From Zingiber officinale (taxonomy: Eukaryota > Streptophyta > Magnoliopsida > Zingiberales > Zingiberaceae), in the NCBI RefSeq assembly GCF_018446385.1, contig NC_055987.1:8765705-8829704 (forward strand): 64,000 nt of DNA, read 5' to 3'. Position numbers and translations under genes: made by a program. Every line of letters starts with the position of its first letter. The first letter of the stretch is position 1. Positions 10,831 through 21,653 of the stretch are shown piece by piece. The notes beneath the pieces are model-generated. The model ran no database searches. It saw only the letters and a program-made list of their open reading frames with translations, and was not told the DNA's origin.

Positions 10831-11607
10831 TTATCTTCGGTGGAAGGTTGAGACAACCGCTCGGAATTCGCCGAGCGGCCGTCCCAAAATGACGTTGTAG
10901 GATGAGGAGAGTCGACCACCACGAAGTTTATTGTCCTGGTCCTCCTGACGGCTCTTCTCCCAGCGAGGTGGCCAGCCGGATTTGTCCGACCGGCTGAACT
11001 TCGTTGCCCGCGGGGTCGTCATGGGCAGCAGCTCGGCTCGATCAATTTGCAGCTGATTGAACGCCTTCTTGAATATGATGTTGACCGAGCTCCCTGTGTC
11101 AACAAATATGCGGTGGATGGTGTAATTTGCTATTACCGCTTTAATGAGCAGCGCGTCGTCGTGGGGCACTTCTACTCCTTCTAAGTCCCCGGGTCCGAAA
11201 GTGATTTCCGATCCACTTGCCCGCTCTTGGCTGCAGCCGACCGCGTGGATCTGCAGCTGCCGGACGCCCGCCTTTCTGGCTCGGTTGGAGTCTCCTCCGG
11301 TCGGCCCACCAGCAATAACGTTGATCTCGCCCCGGGAAGTATTGCTCCTATTTTCCTCCTCCCGAGCGGACGGTCGTGACCGTTCTCTGGACGCCCGGCG
11401 ATTCTCCCACCTCAGAGATCGGTGCCGATCGGGTGTCTGCTGATGTCGCCCCTCGGTGCGGGTCCGGTCAGCTTCATGAGTCCTACGTCTCCTGTCGATG
11501 GGAGGCGACCGTCGTTCGGCTTTCCTGGGAAAAGGATTGGACACAAAGGGAAGGCTTCGGCAATCCCTCGTGTTGTGCGTATCCGTCTGCAGAACATAGG
11601 GGTCCAC
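10831..11607 (-). pseudogene. Gag C-terminus and aspartic protease of Gypsy element G
   Basis: The frame opens in the end of Gag (DTHNTRDCRSL). It runs through an Arg-rich linker and reaches the protease with active-site IFVDTGSSVNIIF and the later YNVILGRP motif. It lies in a different frame from the Gag ORF, which it overlaps. A single missing base near 11605 (after KKRW) explains the split of an ancestral continuous Gag-Pol. Frame also shifts near ATKFSRSD, inside the protease. Confidence 0.8.
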
Positions 11608-12521
11608 CTCTTCTTTGGCTTGGGTCGAGCGGCAGCCACTTCTTGTACGTGCGATCTGGCGTGAGGGATCGAATTGCTTCGGCCCTCGGTCCTCTGGGTG
11701 GCCCGCTCGGCATGCACAGGTGCGCGCTCGGCTGGAGTTTCCTTTTTCCGAGCGGCTTGCGCTTCTTCCACATTTATATATTCGTTGGCCCGATGTAGCA
11801 TGTGATCATAATCTCGGGGCGGCTTTCGGATGAGCGACCGGAAGAAGTCCCCATCCACAAGGCCTTGCGTGAAGGCATTCATCATCGTATCCGATGTGGC
11901 CGTGGGGATATCCATCGCCACTTGGTTGAATCGCTGAATATAACCTCGAAGCGATTCTCTCGGCTCTTGCTTGATGGCGAATAAGCTGACACTTGTCTTT
12001 TGATAACGCCGACTACTGGCGAAGTGGTGGAGGAAGACCGTTCGGAATTCCTTGAAGCTCGTGATGGATCCGTCCGGCAACCTCCGAAACCATCGTTGAA
12101 CCGATCCCGAGAGGGTGGTAAGGAAGACTGTACACTTTACTCCATCTGTGTACTGATGGAGCGTGGCTGTATTATCGAACTTACCAAGATGATCATCCGG
12201 GTCTGTTGTTCCATTGTATTCGCCGATCGTCGGAGGCACGTAGTGCTTGGGCAGAGGGTCTCGTAGGATAGCCTCCGAAAATTGGCGATTGATCCGCTCG
12301 GGGGAGGAGTCCGCTCGGGGAGCTTTCCCCTTCCTGTCATCCCGCCTTGGCATTTCATCTGAGGAAGATCCTCTATCTCTTCGGGCTGGTACGGTTTCAG
12401 GGGTGCGAAATAAGGCCCAATGGAATGCGACGGTGGCTGGAGGTGCTTCCGCTCGGCCACCAGACGCAGATGTTGCTTGTTGCTCCGCCCGCTCGGCGGA
12501 TGCTTTTTGTTTTTGCTCCAT
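11412..12521 (-). pseudogene. Gag (retrotrans_gag) of Gypsy element G
   Basis: The first ATG at 12521 opens a Gag with an N-terminal charged region and then the Gypsy retrotrans_gag domain: EYNGTTDPDDHLGKF, FLTTLSGSVQRWFRRLPDGSI, KQEPRESLRGYIQRF and NEYINVEEAQAARKKE. This part is intact over about 300 residues and is the best-preserved protein of the element. After KPKKRW the frame is shifted by one base and the last ~65 residues are out of frame. Gag would form the particle around element RNA in the cytoplasm. Confidence 0.85.
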
Positions 12522-12620
12522 GAGCTTGGCCTCTCTTGACTCTGGCGTCGAGTTCTTCCTGAAAAGCGCCACCGTGTGTTGTCGTCCAGCCCGTCCATTG
12601 TTCTTGTTCGAATGCAGGAG

Positions 12621-12640
12621 CGTTCCCACAGACGGCGCCA
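12621..12640 (-). other. Primer-binding site of Gypsy element G
   Basis: On the minus strand TGGCGCCGTCTGTGGG lies three bases after the 5' LTR. The TGGCGCCGT core is the common plant Gypsy primer site (Asp-tRNA-like 3' end; assignment from memory). Confidence 0.75.
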
Positions 12641-12643
12641 ATT

Positions 12644-13318
12644 TGATCTGTCCGAACCAAGAGTCGATGAAAGCTGGGCACGTGGCGCTCTCTGTTGGCT
12701 CCGCGTAGACGCCGGGAGCTCCGGCGACGGTCCTCCAACGCTCAAGTCAGGTAAGCGGTGGAGAAAGTGGATGCCAAATTTGTATTATGCGTACCTTTGG
12801 CGAAGTAATAGCCTCTTTATATAGGACGGAGAAGGAACTGATGCACGCCCACCGAGGTGCGTACGTGTCAGCAACCCATACCACGGTATGCACTTGTCAG
12901 AGAGCTTACCTGACATCATGCTGCCATAGTCCGAGCATGTTCTTTGATGGGACGGCAGGACCACCCGTTGTCAGACTAGAAGTATGGCACAACCATACGA
13001 CTTGACGGCTGTCAGAAGATGTCCCCGTCTTTTACCCACCGTCTGACTGGGGTGCCCGGCCCGCCGGGCGGGCGATGAACGTCGTCCGGAAGGCCTTGAT
13101 TCTTTGCGCCGTCCGGACGGCACCTCCTTCCGCTCGGTCATTACGCACTGCTTTATTTGAGCGTCGGACCCCTGGTCCCTACCATGGTGCCTTTTACTAT
13201 CAGATTTCCTTTTCTTCTGAGTCCGGTCGGCTCGCCCTTTTCCGGCGAGCCACTGGACCCTTTGACCTCCCCTCAGCGTTGACTCCTTATGGAGTTCCGG
13301 ATTTTTACCGCCGGATCA
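12644..13318 (-). repeat. 5' LTR of Gypsy element G
   Basis: This partner of 2403-3108 has perfect TGATC/GATCA ends and the target copy AGCAT at 13319-13323. A TATA box on the minus strand (plus-strand CTTTATATA, 12815-12823) marks the likely promoter for the gag-pol transcript. Confidence 0.92.
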
Positions 13319-13694
13319 AGCATCATTAATAGATGCTTATTATATATCTAAGGATCTAAAATTAAGTACTTTAGAGGAATTATTTTCAAAATTTGAAGTC
13401 CATAAAACAAAATGTGCAGATTTGAAGAAGAAACCAAAGCACAACATTGCCTTAAAGACAAAAATGGAAGAACAAGATTCTGAATCTTCTCTTGATGACG
13501 ACGAAATGGCACTCATGGTAAGAAAATTTAAAAATTTATTTAAAACTAAAAAATTTAATCAAGTGTAGAGTATAAGAAGAAAAAGAAAAATAAGATGCTA
13601 CCACTACAATGAAGAAGGGCATGTGAAAGATAATTGCTCAAAATTGAAGAGCAAGGACAAGGACAAGGAAAAGAACAAGAAGTCGGCTCAAACC
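13319..13694 (+). pseudogene. Copia gag of element A, part 2 with damaged zinc knuckle
   Basis: The frame continues the Gag broken at 2402: SLIDAYYISKDLKLSTLEELFSKFEVH, then KMEEQDSESSLDDDEMALM and a lysine-rich end. The CCHC knuckle reads CYHYNEEGHVKDNC, so the second cysteine has become Tyr. A stop lies after KKFNQV. The frame then meets solo LTR C at 13695 and resumes at 21654. Confidence 0.8.
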
Positions 13695-14911
13695 TATTGG
13701 ATAGATCCCACGTAAGAGGGAGGGAGGGGGGGGGGGGGGGGGGGAATCACGTGGTTTTCAAAAATTCGTTTTGTCAATTTTGAAATCACAAGTATGTGCA
13801 GCAGAAAGTACATATGAAATCAAAATTAAAAAGACACGAGAAAGACACAAGCGGTTTACTTGGTTCGGAGCTTTCAACGACTCCTACTCCAAGACCCCAG
13901 TCCCGCAGACCTATCGATGGATAATCCACTACAGGCCTCTTCCAGTACCTCCGGAAGAGGAAATCGAGTACAAAGAAAGTTCGAACAAGTGCAACACACT
14001 GCACTTGTCCTTTTGCAGTAACAAAGTACATAAATGAAATGTTACCGACACTTTTAGAGATAGAAGTAGGAGCACTCATGTGTCGGTCTAACAGCCACGA
14101 TTGAAAGTTCTTGGAGCAATTGTCGGGCATAGTAGCTTTGCAACAGAGTCGTAGCAAAAGCCTGGGGCAGTTAGAAGCTCAAAAGGATGCACGGTAGCTT
14201 GTATATCAGTGTTGTGTGAATGTCTTTTCGAGACTACCTTATATAAGGCATGGAAGGCACCTTCCATAGCTACTGAAGGCACCTCCAATGGATTAAACTT
14301 GATCCCAAACAACCCAGCACTTATCCACGGCGAGGTCAAAATTTCACTCTACGAAAGGTGTCTTCCATAGCCATAGAAGACGTCTTCTATAAACAGTACG
14401 AAGACGCCTTCACTGGAAGCACTTTCAGATACTGTTCATCCAAAGACAAAATTTTTCCTTTTATCTTGCAAAATAATGTTAGCCCAAATAACCTGCAAAA
14501 CAAGTATTAAGACAATAATAATAAGGAGTAATTAGTACCTATCCTTTCAGGACTAGAAACTAGTCAAGGTCTCAATTTAGGGATCCAAAATGGACCTAAA
14601 TTGGACTAACGTCTACTGTCCCCTCAACCGGGACGCGTCCTCATAAGGTCACTCTCCTCTAGTAACTTACCTTAACTTACCAACTTGCCAGTTGTTTGGT
14701 CCGCAGACCCAACTGGACTTCTGGCTTCACTCACTAAGGTCTGACTTCACTCACCAAGACTTCCACCACCTAGTTTCACTCACTAGGACTTGCCTTCACT
14801 AACCAGGACTTCCGCTTGCCTAATCTCTAATTAGGACTTCTAATTTGCCTATCCTTCGATTAGGACTTATCCTTGCTAGTCATCTAGTCTTGACTAGACT
14901 ACTCTCTTCCA

Positions 14912-16631
14912 TGTTGGTGCAACCTTAGGTTAAGGTTGACCTGGTTGACCTGACTCGAGTTGACCTAACTCGAGTTGTGTTTTGATGTTTGACGATGTTT
15001 GACGAGAAGAGAGTTGTATTCTTGATGTTTGACAAGAATAGATGTTTGGGAGATTGTTAGTGCAACCGTAGGTCAAGGTTGACCTGATTCGGTGAAAAGT
15101 CCAAGTATGGAGACTTGGCACTGGAAAAGTCCAAGCAGGTAGCTTGGCACTGGAAAAGTCCAAGTACGGAGACTTGGCACGGGGAAAAGTCCAAGCAGGT
15201 AGCTTGGCACGCGAAAAGTCCAAGTATGGAGACTTGGCACTGGAAAAGTCCAAGTACGGAGACTTGACACGGGGAAAAGTCCAAGCAGGTAGCTTGGCAC
15301 GTGAAAAGTCCAAGTATGGAGACTTGACACGGGAAAAGTCCAAACAGGGAGTTTGGCGCGGGGAAAAGTCCTGGTGAGTGAAGCCAGGCAGTCGGAAAGT
15401 CCTGGTGAGTGAGGTCAGGCAAGGGAAAGTCCTAGTGAGTGAAGCTATGTGAGTTGGAAAGTCCTGGTGAGTGAAGCCAGGCAGTCGGGAAATCCTGGTG
15501 AGTGAAGTCAGGTGAAAATCCTAGTAAGTGAAGCTAGGTGAAAGTCCTGGTGAGTGAAGCCGGGCAAGGAAAAATCCAGATGGATCAAAGGTGATCGGAC
15601 ATCTGGTGTTGGGAAGTCCAAGTAGATCAAGGGAGTGATCGGATACTTGGCACGAAGAGGAAAGCCCAAGTGGGTCAAAGGGATTGACCGAACACTTGGT
15701 GGAGAATTCTAGCAGGTCAAGGGAGTGACCAGATGCTAGGAATGATGAATCAACATGTCAAGGTTGACCGGATGTTGGTCTGGACTTGGTTTGGGCGAAA
15801 ACCATGAGCTGGATCGATCTGGTGATCGATCCAGTGATACCGCGAATATTCTGATCGGTCTGGTGACCAATCAGTAACACATCAGTAGCATACTGTGTGA
15901 TAACTGATCGGTCTGGTGACCGATCAGGAGTCGATCAGAAGTCGAACAGGAGCGACGCGCAAGAGGGGCTGATCGGTCTGTGGACCGATCAGTAGATTCC
16001 CTGATCGGTCCACAGACCGATCAGGGCACTAGCCGTTGCGACGCAACGGCTAGATTTCTTCTGTGCTTCTTTCTCCGCAGGTATAAAAGGAGGGCTGCTG
16101 CTGCGAGCCTCTCTTCTTCTAGTTATGCTTCTTCTTCTCCTTCTTCCAGCTTGCTGCTGCTTGCGATCTGAGCTTTGTTGAGCTCTCCCCAGTAAGCTTC
16201 GTGTGAGCTTCCAGTCGACGGTCAGCTGCTGCTGTTGTCCGAGAAGTTGTTGCTTCACAGGCAGTCGACGAGAAGGCGAGTTAGTGTTTGTACATTGTTC
16301 TTGTCTTTCTACTTGTATTTCTTGTACTCCTTCTTGTTGTTGCAAGTTTTGTGGCGAGGTTTCTCCACCCAGAAGGAGTTCATATTAGCCGATTTTCCGG
16401 GGACTCATCCACCGACGGATTGACTGGACTCGTCCACCTTACGGACACGCCGAGGAGTAGGAGCTCTAATCTCCGAACCTCGTTACATCGGTTTGTTTGA
16501 GGTTTGTCTTCTTTTCCTTCGTTTCTACGTGTCATTTTCCGCTGCGCTAACCCTAGTTTGTAGAAACGCGACGATTTGGGGTCGGCTATTCACACCCCCC
16601 CTCTCTAGCCTCCATACGAAGGATCCTAACA
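14912..16631 (+). repeat. Left LTR of element B
   Basis: It begins TGTTGGTGCAACC and ends GGATCCTAACA. From about 15090 to 15365 it contains nine ~29-bp direct repeats of the type AAAAGTCCAAG...ACTTGGCAC. These are followed by ~30-bp repeats around GTCCTGGTGAGTGAAGCCAGG (15365-15560) and then palindromes of the form CTGATCGGTC...GACCGATCAG (15830-16025). A TATA box TATAAAAG lies at 16082-16089. Confidence 0.9.
16082..16089 (+). promoter_or_regulatory. TATA box of element B left LTR
   Basis: TATAAAAG in a GC-richer context (GCAGGTATAAAAGGAGGG) about 550 bp before the LTR end; the same box lies at 21020-21027 in the right LTR. It is the likely core promoter of the gag transcript. Confidence 0.65.
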
Positions 16632-16633
16632 AG

Positions 16634-16646
16634 TGGTATCAGAGCC
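16634..16646 (+). other. Primer-binding site of element B
   Basis: TGGTATCAGAGCC two bases after the left LTR, matching the initiator Met-tRNA primer site of plant Copia elements. Confidence 0.9.
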
Positions 16647-16694
16647 AGGAGCGCTCTTCGTCGGATTAACACCCGTGGGAGCACAAGCTAGAGA

Positions 16695-18158
16695 ATGGAT
16701 CGACTCGGAGAAGACATTACGCTTCCACCCTTCTACGAGTGCTGCGACTTCGCGTATTGGAAGGTAAGAATGAGGTATTTTCTTATGTCTAACCTTGAAA
16801 ATTGGAGTTGTGTTCAATTAGGTTTCAAGCCTCCGATGGACAAGAAAGGAGAAACCCTAGAGAAGAAGGAGTGGACCAAGGAGCAAATCCACCAATCAAC
16901 CATCAATGATGAGGTAACAAAAATCATTGAATTCTCTTTACCTAATGATGTTTTGTGTAGGATAGGTGGATATAACGATGCCATGGAGTTGTGGAATAAC
17001 TTGGCAAAGTTACATGAGGAGAACTCCACTTCAAGTCATGAAGAGGAGTCAAGTGAGCCAAGGAGTTCACATCATGGAGGAATGGATTTAGAAGTTGAGG
17101 GCCACTCAACATCTAAAGAAGAAGAGGAAAGTTCTTCTTCAAGCTCGGAGCAAGAAGAAGAAGCTTCTACCTCCGGAAGGGATGAAGGAGAGAGCGTTCA
17201 TCCATCCTCAAACCTAGGTAACTCAAGCATTTTAATTTCTAGCAAATTACACATAATGTGCTTTGAGTGTAGGGAATTTGGGCACTACAAGAGTAAGTGT
17301 CCAAAGAAGGTTAGAAAGACCCCACCGGCGCCAAAGGTCAAGAAAGCCGGAATCCCGATACGCAAAGGCAAAGAGCACGTGGTGTGCTTCCAATGCAAGC
17401 AATGGGGACACTATAGGAGTCAATGTCCAAGGGGGAGACAACCTCGCAAGGACAAGAGACAAAGCACGTGTATAGGGGGAGCTAAGGCAAACCCTAAGAT
17501 AACATTTAAAGCTCATTCTTGCAATCCTAGTAGGATGCATGCTAGTAGTATTATTGCCATTGTCAATAATGATAAGCATGTTAACACTAGAAATCGATAC
17601 ATGTGCTTAGGAGCCAAGCATGTTAGCCTAGATAAGAACAATTCTAGAAATGCTAACCCTAGAATTAACTCATCTAAGGCTAAGAAAAATCTAGATAGAA
17701 ATCCCAAATCATCTAGACACATGCCTAGGAATACCTCAAAGAAAAATGATAAATCAAAACTTGAGGTATTAGAGAAAGAAAATCAAGTCTTGAGGTCAAG
17801 ACTTGATTCTCTAGAAAAGGCTCTTAAGGATTTGACTCTAGGGTCTAGGGGTCAAAAACCCAAGTCTAAGGATAAGAGAGGTTTGGGTCACAAACCTAAG
17901 TCCCAAGTGGTCAAGCCCACTTATCATAATGTTCCATTCGATTATGGAACAAAATCTAGGGCTAGGAAGACCACCACCAAGGTCACAAGGGGAGTCACCC
18001 CTAGAGTTGATCTTGATGAGTCCCAAATGACCAAGGCTTTAAAGCCTAAGAGGGTCATTAGGAGGGTTGCTAGGGAAGTTATCCCTAGTGAATATTTAGT
18101 GAATCCAATGAACTCAAATAGGTATTGGGTACCTAGGAGCATCTTCTCTACCCTATAG
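16695..18158 (+). CDS. Intact Gag-like protein of Copia element B (487 aa, two zinc knuckles)
   Basis: The protein starts MDRLGEDITLPPFYECCDFAYWKVRM, a Copia Gag/DUF4219-like N-terminus. A Glu/Ser-rich acidic stretch (about residues 105-180) follows, then two CCHC knuckles: CFECREFGHYKSKC from residue 189 and CFQCKQWGHYRSQC from residue 231. After these come a Lys/Arg-rich basic region and a short coiled coil (LEKENQVLRSRLDSLEKAL). It ends in EYLVNP...RYWVPRSIFSTL, a conserved Gag tail shared with element D. It should bind element RNA and build particles in the cytoplasm. There is no pol downstream. The ATG at 16695 lies just after the primer site and starts the conserved N-terminus. It is uninterrupted, so it may still be made. 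Confidence 0.85.
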   Translation: MDRLGEDITLPPFYECCDFAYWKVRMRYFLMSNLENWSCVQLGFKPPMDKKGETLEKKEWTKEQIHQSTINDEVTKIIEFSLPNDVLCRIGGYNDAMELWNNLAKLHEENSTSSHEEESSEPRSSHHGGMDLEVEGHSTSKEEEESSSSSSEQEEEASTSGRDEGESVHPSSNLGNSSILISSKLHIMCFECREFGHYKSKCPKKVRKTPPAPKVKKAGIPIRKGKEHVVCFQCKQWGHYRSQCPRGRQPRKDKRQSTCIGGAKANPKITFKAHSCNPSRMHASSIIAIVNNDKHVNTRNRYMCLGAKHVSLDKNNSRNANPRINSSKAKKNLDRNPKSSRHMPRNTSKKNDKSKLEVLEKENQVLRSRLDSLEKALKDLTLGSRGQKPKSKDKRGLGHKPKSQVVKPTYHNVPFDYGTKSRARKTTTKVTRGVTPRVDLDESQMTKALKPKRVIRRVAREVIPSEYLVNPMNSNRYWVPRSIFSTL

Positions 18159-19864
18159 ATGGGTTAGAGAGTGTTAACTCCGATTAGAAGGGTAGTTAAC
18201 CCAACTTTGAGGAAATCGACGCTCAAGGAGCATTTTCAAGGTTTTTGGGAACCTTTGAAAATGAAATGGAACAATCATTAATATTTACTCCTTGGAAGAG
18301 TAAAATGTGTCATAATGGAAAATGATGATGTTAATTTCAATTGGCACAATTTGGGAAAATCTAGAGAACTCTTGAGGAAAAATGAAACATGCCAAGATTT
18401 GAGGATAAATTTGATCTTTAAGTGGCATGAATGAATCTAGAGTTCAAGAAGTGTCAAAATTAGGATTTTGGCATATTAGGGCAATCAAGGGTTAAAGCTT
18501 AAGTATTAGCTAAGGCTAAGGATACTTAGATAGGTAATCTAGGTATGTCTTATTCATGCTAAATCTTGCCATGATTGTTTGCCCTCACATGTCATGACAT
18601 CATATTTAAGTTTATCTTTTGAAATGTCATGATAATGCTTATGTTAGGTTTATGTCATATTTTTTAAGTTTCAAACTTTATGCCATGACATCATGACATT
18701 GGCACATGCTTCTATTTATGATATTATTTCATGCCATGTCATCATCTCTTGCATTAATAATCAATGAATTTGATTTAAGGATAAAAACACATTTTGATAT
18801 TGAGATCAAAGTGTAGTTTAGCAAATGCATGAGAACTTAGCCTAAGATAACCTAAACCCATATTTCACATCAAAATTGACTTGGATGTGTTTGATACACT
18901 TTAGATGTGTGTGAGATATTAGGATCATGAGTTAGGATCAAGGTACATAGTTCTTGTACCTAGATGAGCCTAATTCAAGAGATAGGGGGATCATAGGGAA
19001 AGCTTATGTACAAGTCATGTACATATAGTCCTAAGATTGTGGTCCTAAATTAAAAGGTTTAAAATCATTTTGAAATTGGTTTGAAAAACCTTGATGAAGC
19101 TTTTCTAGTGATAGCATTCATCATTGAGCAAATTGATACAAAGATGAGTTAACTTTGAACTATTTCAAAGACTTTTGAACTTTGTATCAAGATTTGAAAA
19201 TGGAAGTTATTTTCATAGAAAACTATTTTTCCTTGACAGTATATGTTATGAGGAATATATCCTCAAAATTTTATAATTTTTGGAATTTTCTGGAATTTGT
19301 TGTGAGTTTCTGAATTTCGGGAGAAGGAAATCAGAACTCGAGTTATCTGTCCAACGGACCGATCCAGAGGGGTCCTGATCGGTCCGGTGATCGATCAGGC
19401 GCGCTGAATTTGCTGAATTTCGACTGTGGTCTGAAATTTCAACTGTGGGAATTGAGTTTCGGGTTTCTAAAGGTCTGAAACTCTCCAAGACATTGTTGGT
19501 GCAATGGTCAAGGGAGAGTTGACTTTTAGGGGGAGTCTTAACTAATTGTCAAGGGGGAGTTGACTTTTAGGGGGAGTTTTTACTCCTTAAGACTTTTGAG
19601 GATTAGTGATATGGAATTGTCACTAAGTTGAGTGTTGAGTTTAGTATCAAGGGGGAAATTAAGGGTTTCAATGAAAGGTATGGGACTTTCATTAGGAAGA
19701 AACTCTTGACCTTGATTCCCTCTTTTTGATGTGTGTCAAAAAGTGGGAGAGATGCCCCAAGGGGGAGAGTGTAGGTTTTGGAAGAATGTTCAAGGAAGAA
19801 CATTGGAAAACCTAAGTTAGGTTATCGGGTTAACCTAACTTGATTTTGGATTTTGTCAAACATC
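18159..19864 (+). other. Non-coding internal region of element B
   Basis: AT-rich sequence between the gag stop and the purine tract, with no pol motifs and no long ORF. It is colinear with 62141-63960 of element D, for example ATGGGTTAGAGAGTGT just after gag, CATGCCATGACATCATG-like tracts, and a GATCGATC-palindrome patch (19350-19405). Near 19500-19580 GACTTTTAGGGGGAGT is repeated. Confidence 0.7.
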
Positions 19865-19878
19865 AAAAAGGGGGAGAT
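19865..19878 (+). other. Polypurine tract of element B
   Basis: AAAAAGGGGGAGAT directly before the right LTR. Confidence 0.8.
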
Positions 19879-21548
19879 TGTTGGTGCAACCTTAGGTTAA
19901 GGTTGACCTGGTTGACCTGACTCGAGTTGACCTGACTCGAGTTGTGTTTTGATGTTTGACGAGAAGAGAGTTGTATTCTTGATGTTTGACAAGAATAGAT
20001 GTTTGGGAGATTGTTGGTGCAACCGTAGGTCAAGGTTGACCTGATTCGGTGAAAAGTCCAAGTATGGAGACTTGGCACTGCAAAAGTCCAAGCAGGTAGC
20101 TTGGCACGCGAAAAGTCCAAGTATGGAGACTTGGCACTGGAAAAGTCCAAGTACGGAGACTTGGCACGGGGAAAAGTCCAAGCAGGTAGCTTGGCACGCG
20201 AAAAGTCCAAGTATGGAGACTTGGCACGGGAAAAGTCCAAACAGGGAGTTTGGCGCGGGGAAAAGTCCTGGTGAGTGAAGCCAGGCAGTCGGAAAGTCCT
20301 GGTGAGTGAGGCCAGGCAAGGGAAAGTCCTAGTGAGTGAAGCTAGGTGAGTTGGAAAGTCCTAGTGAGTGAAACCAGGCAGTCGGGAAATCCTGGTGAGT
20401 GAAGCCAGGTGAAAATCCTAGTAAGTGAAGCTAGGTGAAAGTCCTGGTGAGTGAAGCCGGGCAAGGGAAAATCCAGATGGATCAAAGGTGATCGGACATC
20501 TGGTGTTGGGAAGTCCAAGTAGATCAAGGGAGTGATCGGATACTTGGCACGAAGAGGAAAGCCCAAGTGGGTCAAAGGGATTGACCGAACACTTGGTGGA
20601 GAATTCTAGCAGGTCAAGGGAGTGACCAGATGCTAGGAATGATGAATCAACATGTCAAGGTTGACCGGATGTTGGTCTGGACTTGGTTTGGGCGAAAACC
20701 ATGAGCTGGATCGATCTGGTGATCGATCCAGTGATACCGCGAATATTCTGATCGGTCTGGTGACCGATCGATTACACTCAGTAGTGATAACGATCGATCG
20801 GTGACCGATTAGGAGTCGATCGAAGCCGAACAGAGGCGGCGCAGAGAGGGCGATCGATGCGGGGACCGATCGGCACAAAACTGATCGGTCCCGGGCCGAT
20901 CGGAAGTACCTGATCGATGCGTGGACCGATCGATGGATCTGATCGGTCCACAGACCGATCAGGGCACTAGCCGTTGCGACGCAACGGCTAGATTTCTTCT
21001 GTGCTTCTTTCTCCGCAGGTATAAAAGGAGGGTTGCTGCTGCGAGCCTCTCTTCTTCTAGTTATGCTTCTTCTTCTCCTTCTTCCAGCTTGCTGCTGCTT
21101 GCGATCTGAGCTTTGTTGAGCTCTCCCCAGTAAGCTTCGTGTGAGCTTCCAGTCAACGGTCAGCTGCTGCTGTTGTTGCAGTCGACGAGAAGGCGAGTTA
21201 GTGTTTGTACATTGTTCTTGTCTTTCTACTTGTATTTCTTGTACTCCTTCTTGTTGTTGCAAGTTTTGTGGCGAGGTTTCTCCACCCAGAAGGAGTTCAT
21301 ATTAGCCAATTTTCCGGGGACTCATCCACCGACGGATTGACTGGACTCGTCCACCTTACGGACACGCCGAGGAGTAGGAGCCCTAATCTCCGAACCTCGT
21401 TACATCGGTTTGTTTGAGGTTTGTCTTCTTTTCCTTCGTTTCTACGTGTCATTTTCCGCTGCGCTAACCCTAGTTTGTAGAAACGCGACGATTTGGGGTC
21501 GGCTATTCACACCCCCCCTCTCTAGCCTCCATACGAAGGATCCTAACA
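19879..21548 (+). repeat. Right LTR of element B
   Basis: It is nearly identical to 14912-16631 over most of its length but 50 bp shorter. It has seven rather than nine ~29-bp units (20049-20260). A block at about 20755-20940, rich in GATCGATC palindromes, differs strongly from the left LTR. Confidence 0.9.
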
Positions 21549-21653
21549 TTCCAAACGTCAAGTCCTGTTTGGATTAACTCTTGGTCAAACTGACCAGACT
21601 AGGGTGCATTGTCAAACCTCAAAACCCTAAAGGTCAATTGCACTAACAAAACC

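Larger units (their letters stand above)
2403..13318 (-). mobile_element. Ty3/Gypsy retrotransposon G, Tat-type, inserted in element A
   Basis: This 10,916-bp reverse-oriented element has two LTRs (TGATC...GATCA ends) and a perfect 5-bp target duplication AGCAT at 2398-2402 and 13319-13323. Minus-strand order is LTR, primer site, Gag, protease, RT, RNase H, integrase, tandem repeats, an oppositely transcribed extra ORF, purine tract, LTR. A second, archaeal-like RNase H and an antisense ORF between integrase and the 3' LTR are hallmarks of the Tat lineage. The LTRs are similar, about ten substitutions across the alignable ~550 bp plus a variable 31-bp patch, so insertion was fairly recent. 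The pol is full of frameshifts, so this copy was probably already defective. Confidence 0.9.
14912..21548 (+). mobile_element. Copia-type gag-only retrotransposon B, inserted in solo LTR C
   Basis: This 6,637-bp element has LTRs 14912-16631 and 19879-21548 and a perfect target duplication TTCCA at 14907-14911 and 21549-21553. It has a Met-tRNA primer site, one intact gag ORF (16695-18158), a long non-coding stretch and a purine tract. No protease, RT or integrase is present, so it needs enzymes from another element. Organisation matches the TR-GAG class, and element D at 58772 is its relative. Confidence 0.9.
13695..21648 (-). mobile_element. Solo LTR C (reverse), split by element B
   Basis: On the minus strand it begins TGTTAGTGCAATTGACC at 21648 and ends CCAATA at 13695; the terminal CA is mutated. 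A perfect 5-bp target duplication AAACC lies at 13690-13694 and 21649-21653. Removing it restores A's gag frame (SAQT joined to DKYKNLKV). Without element B it is about 1.3 kb. No internal region or second LTR is present, so it is a solo LTR from unequal recombination. A palindromic TATA region CCTTATATAAGG lies near 14237. A run of 19 G (13726-13744) lies near its 3' end. Confidence 0.85.

Noticed and set aside
13786-14339. Minus-strand ORFs in solo LTR C
   Set aside because: They lie in LTR sequence around its TATA region and have no protein similarity that I recognise.
14930-15422. Long minus-strand ORFs with repeated LDFSRAK/SPYLDFS motifs (also 19863-20319)
   Set aside because: They are translations of the ~29-bp tandem repeats in element B's LTRs. 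Frames are open only because unit lengths avoid stops.
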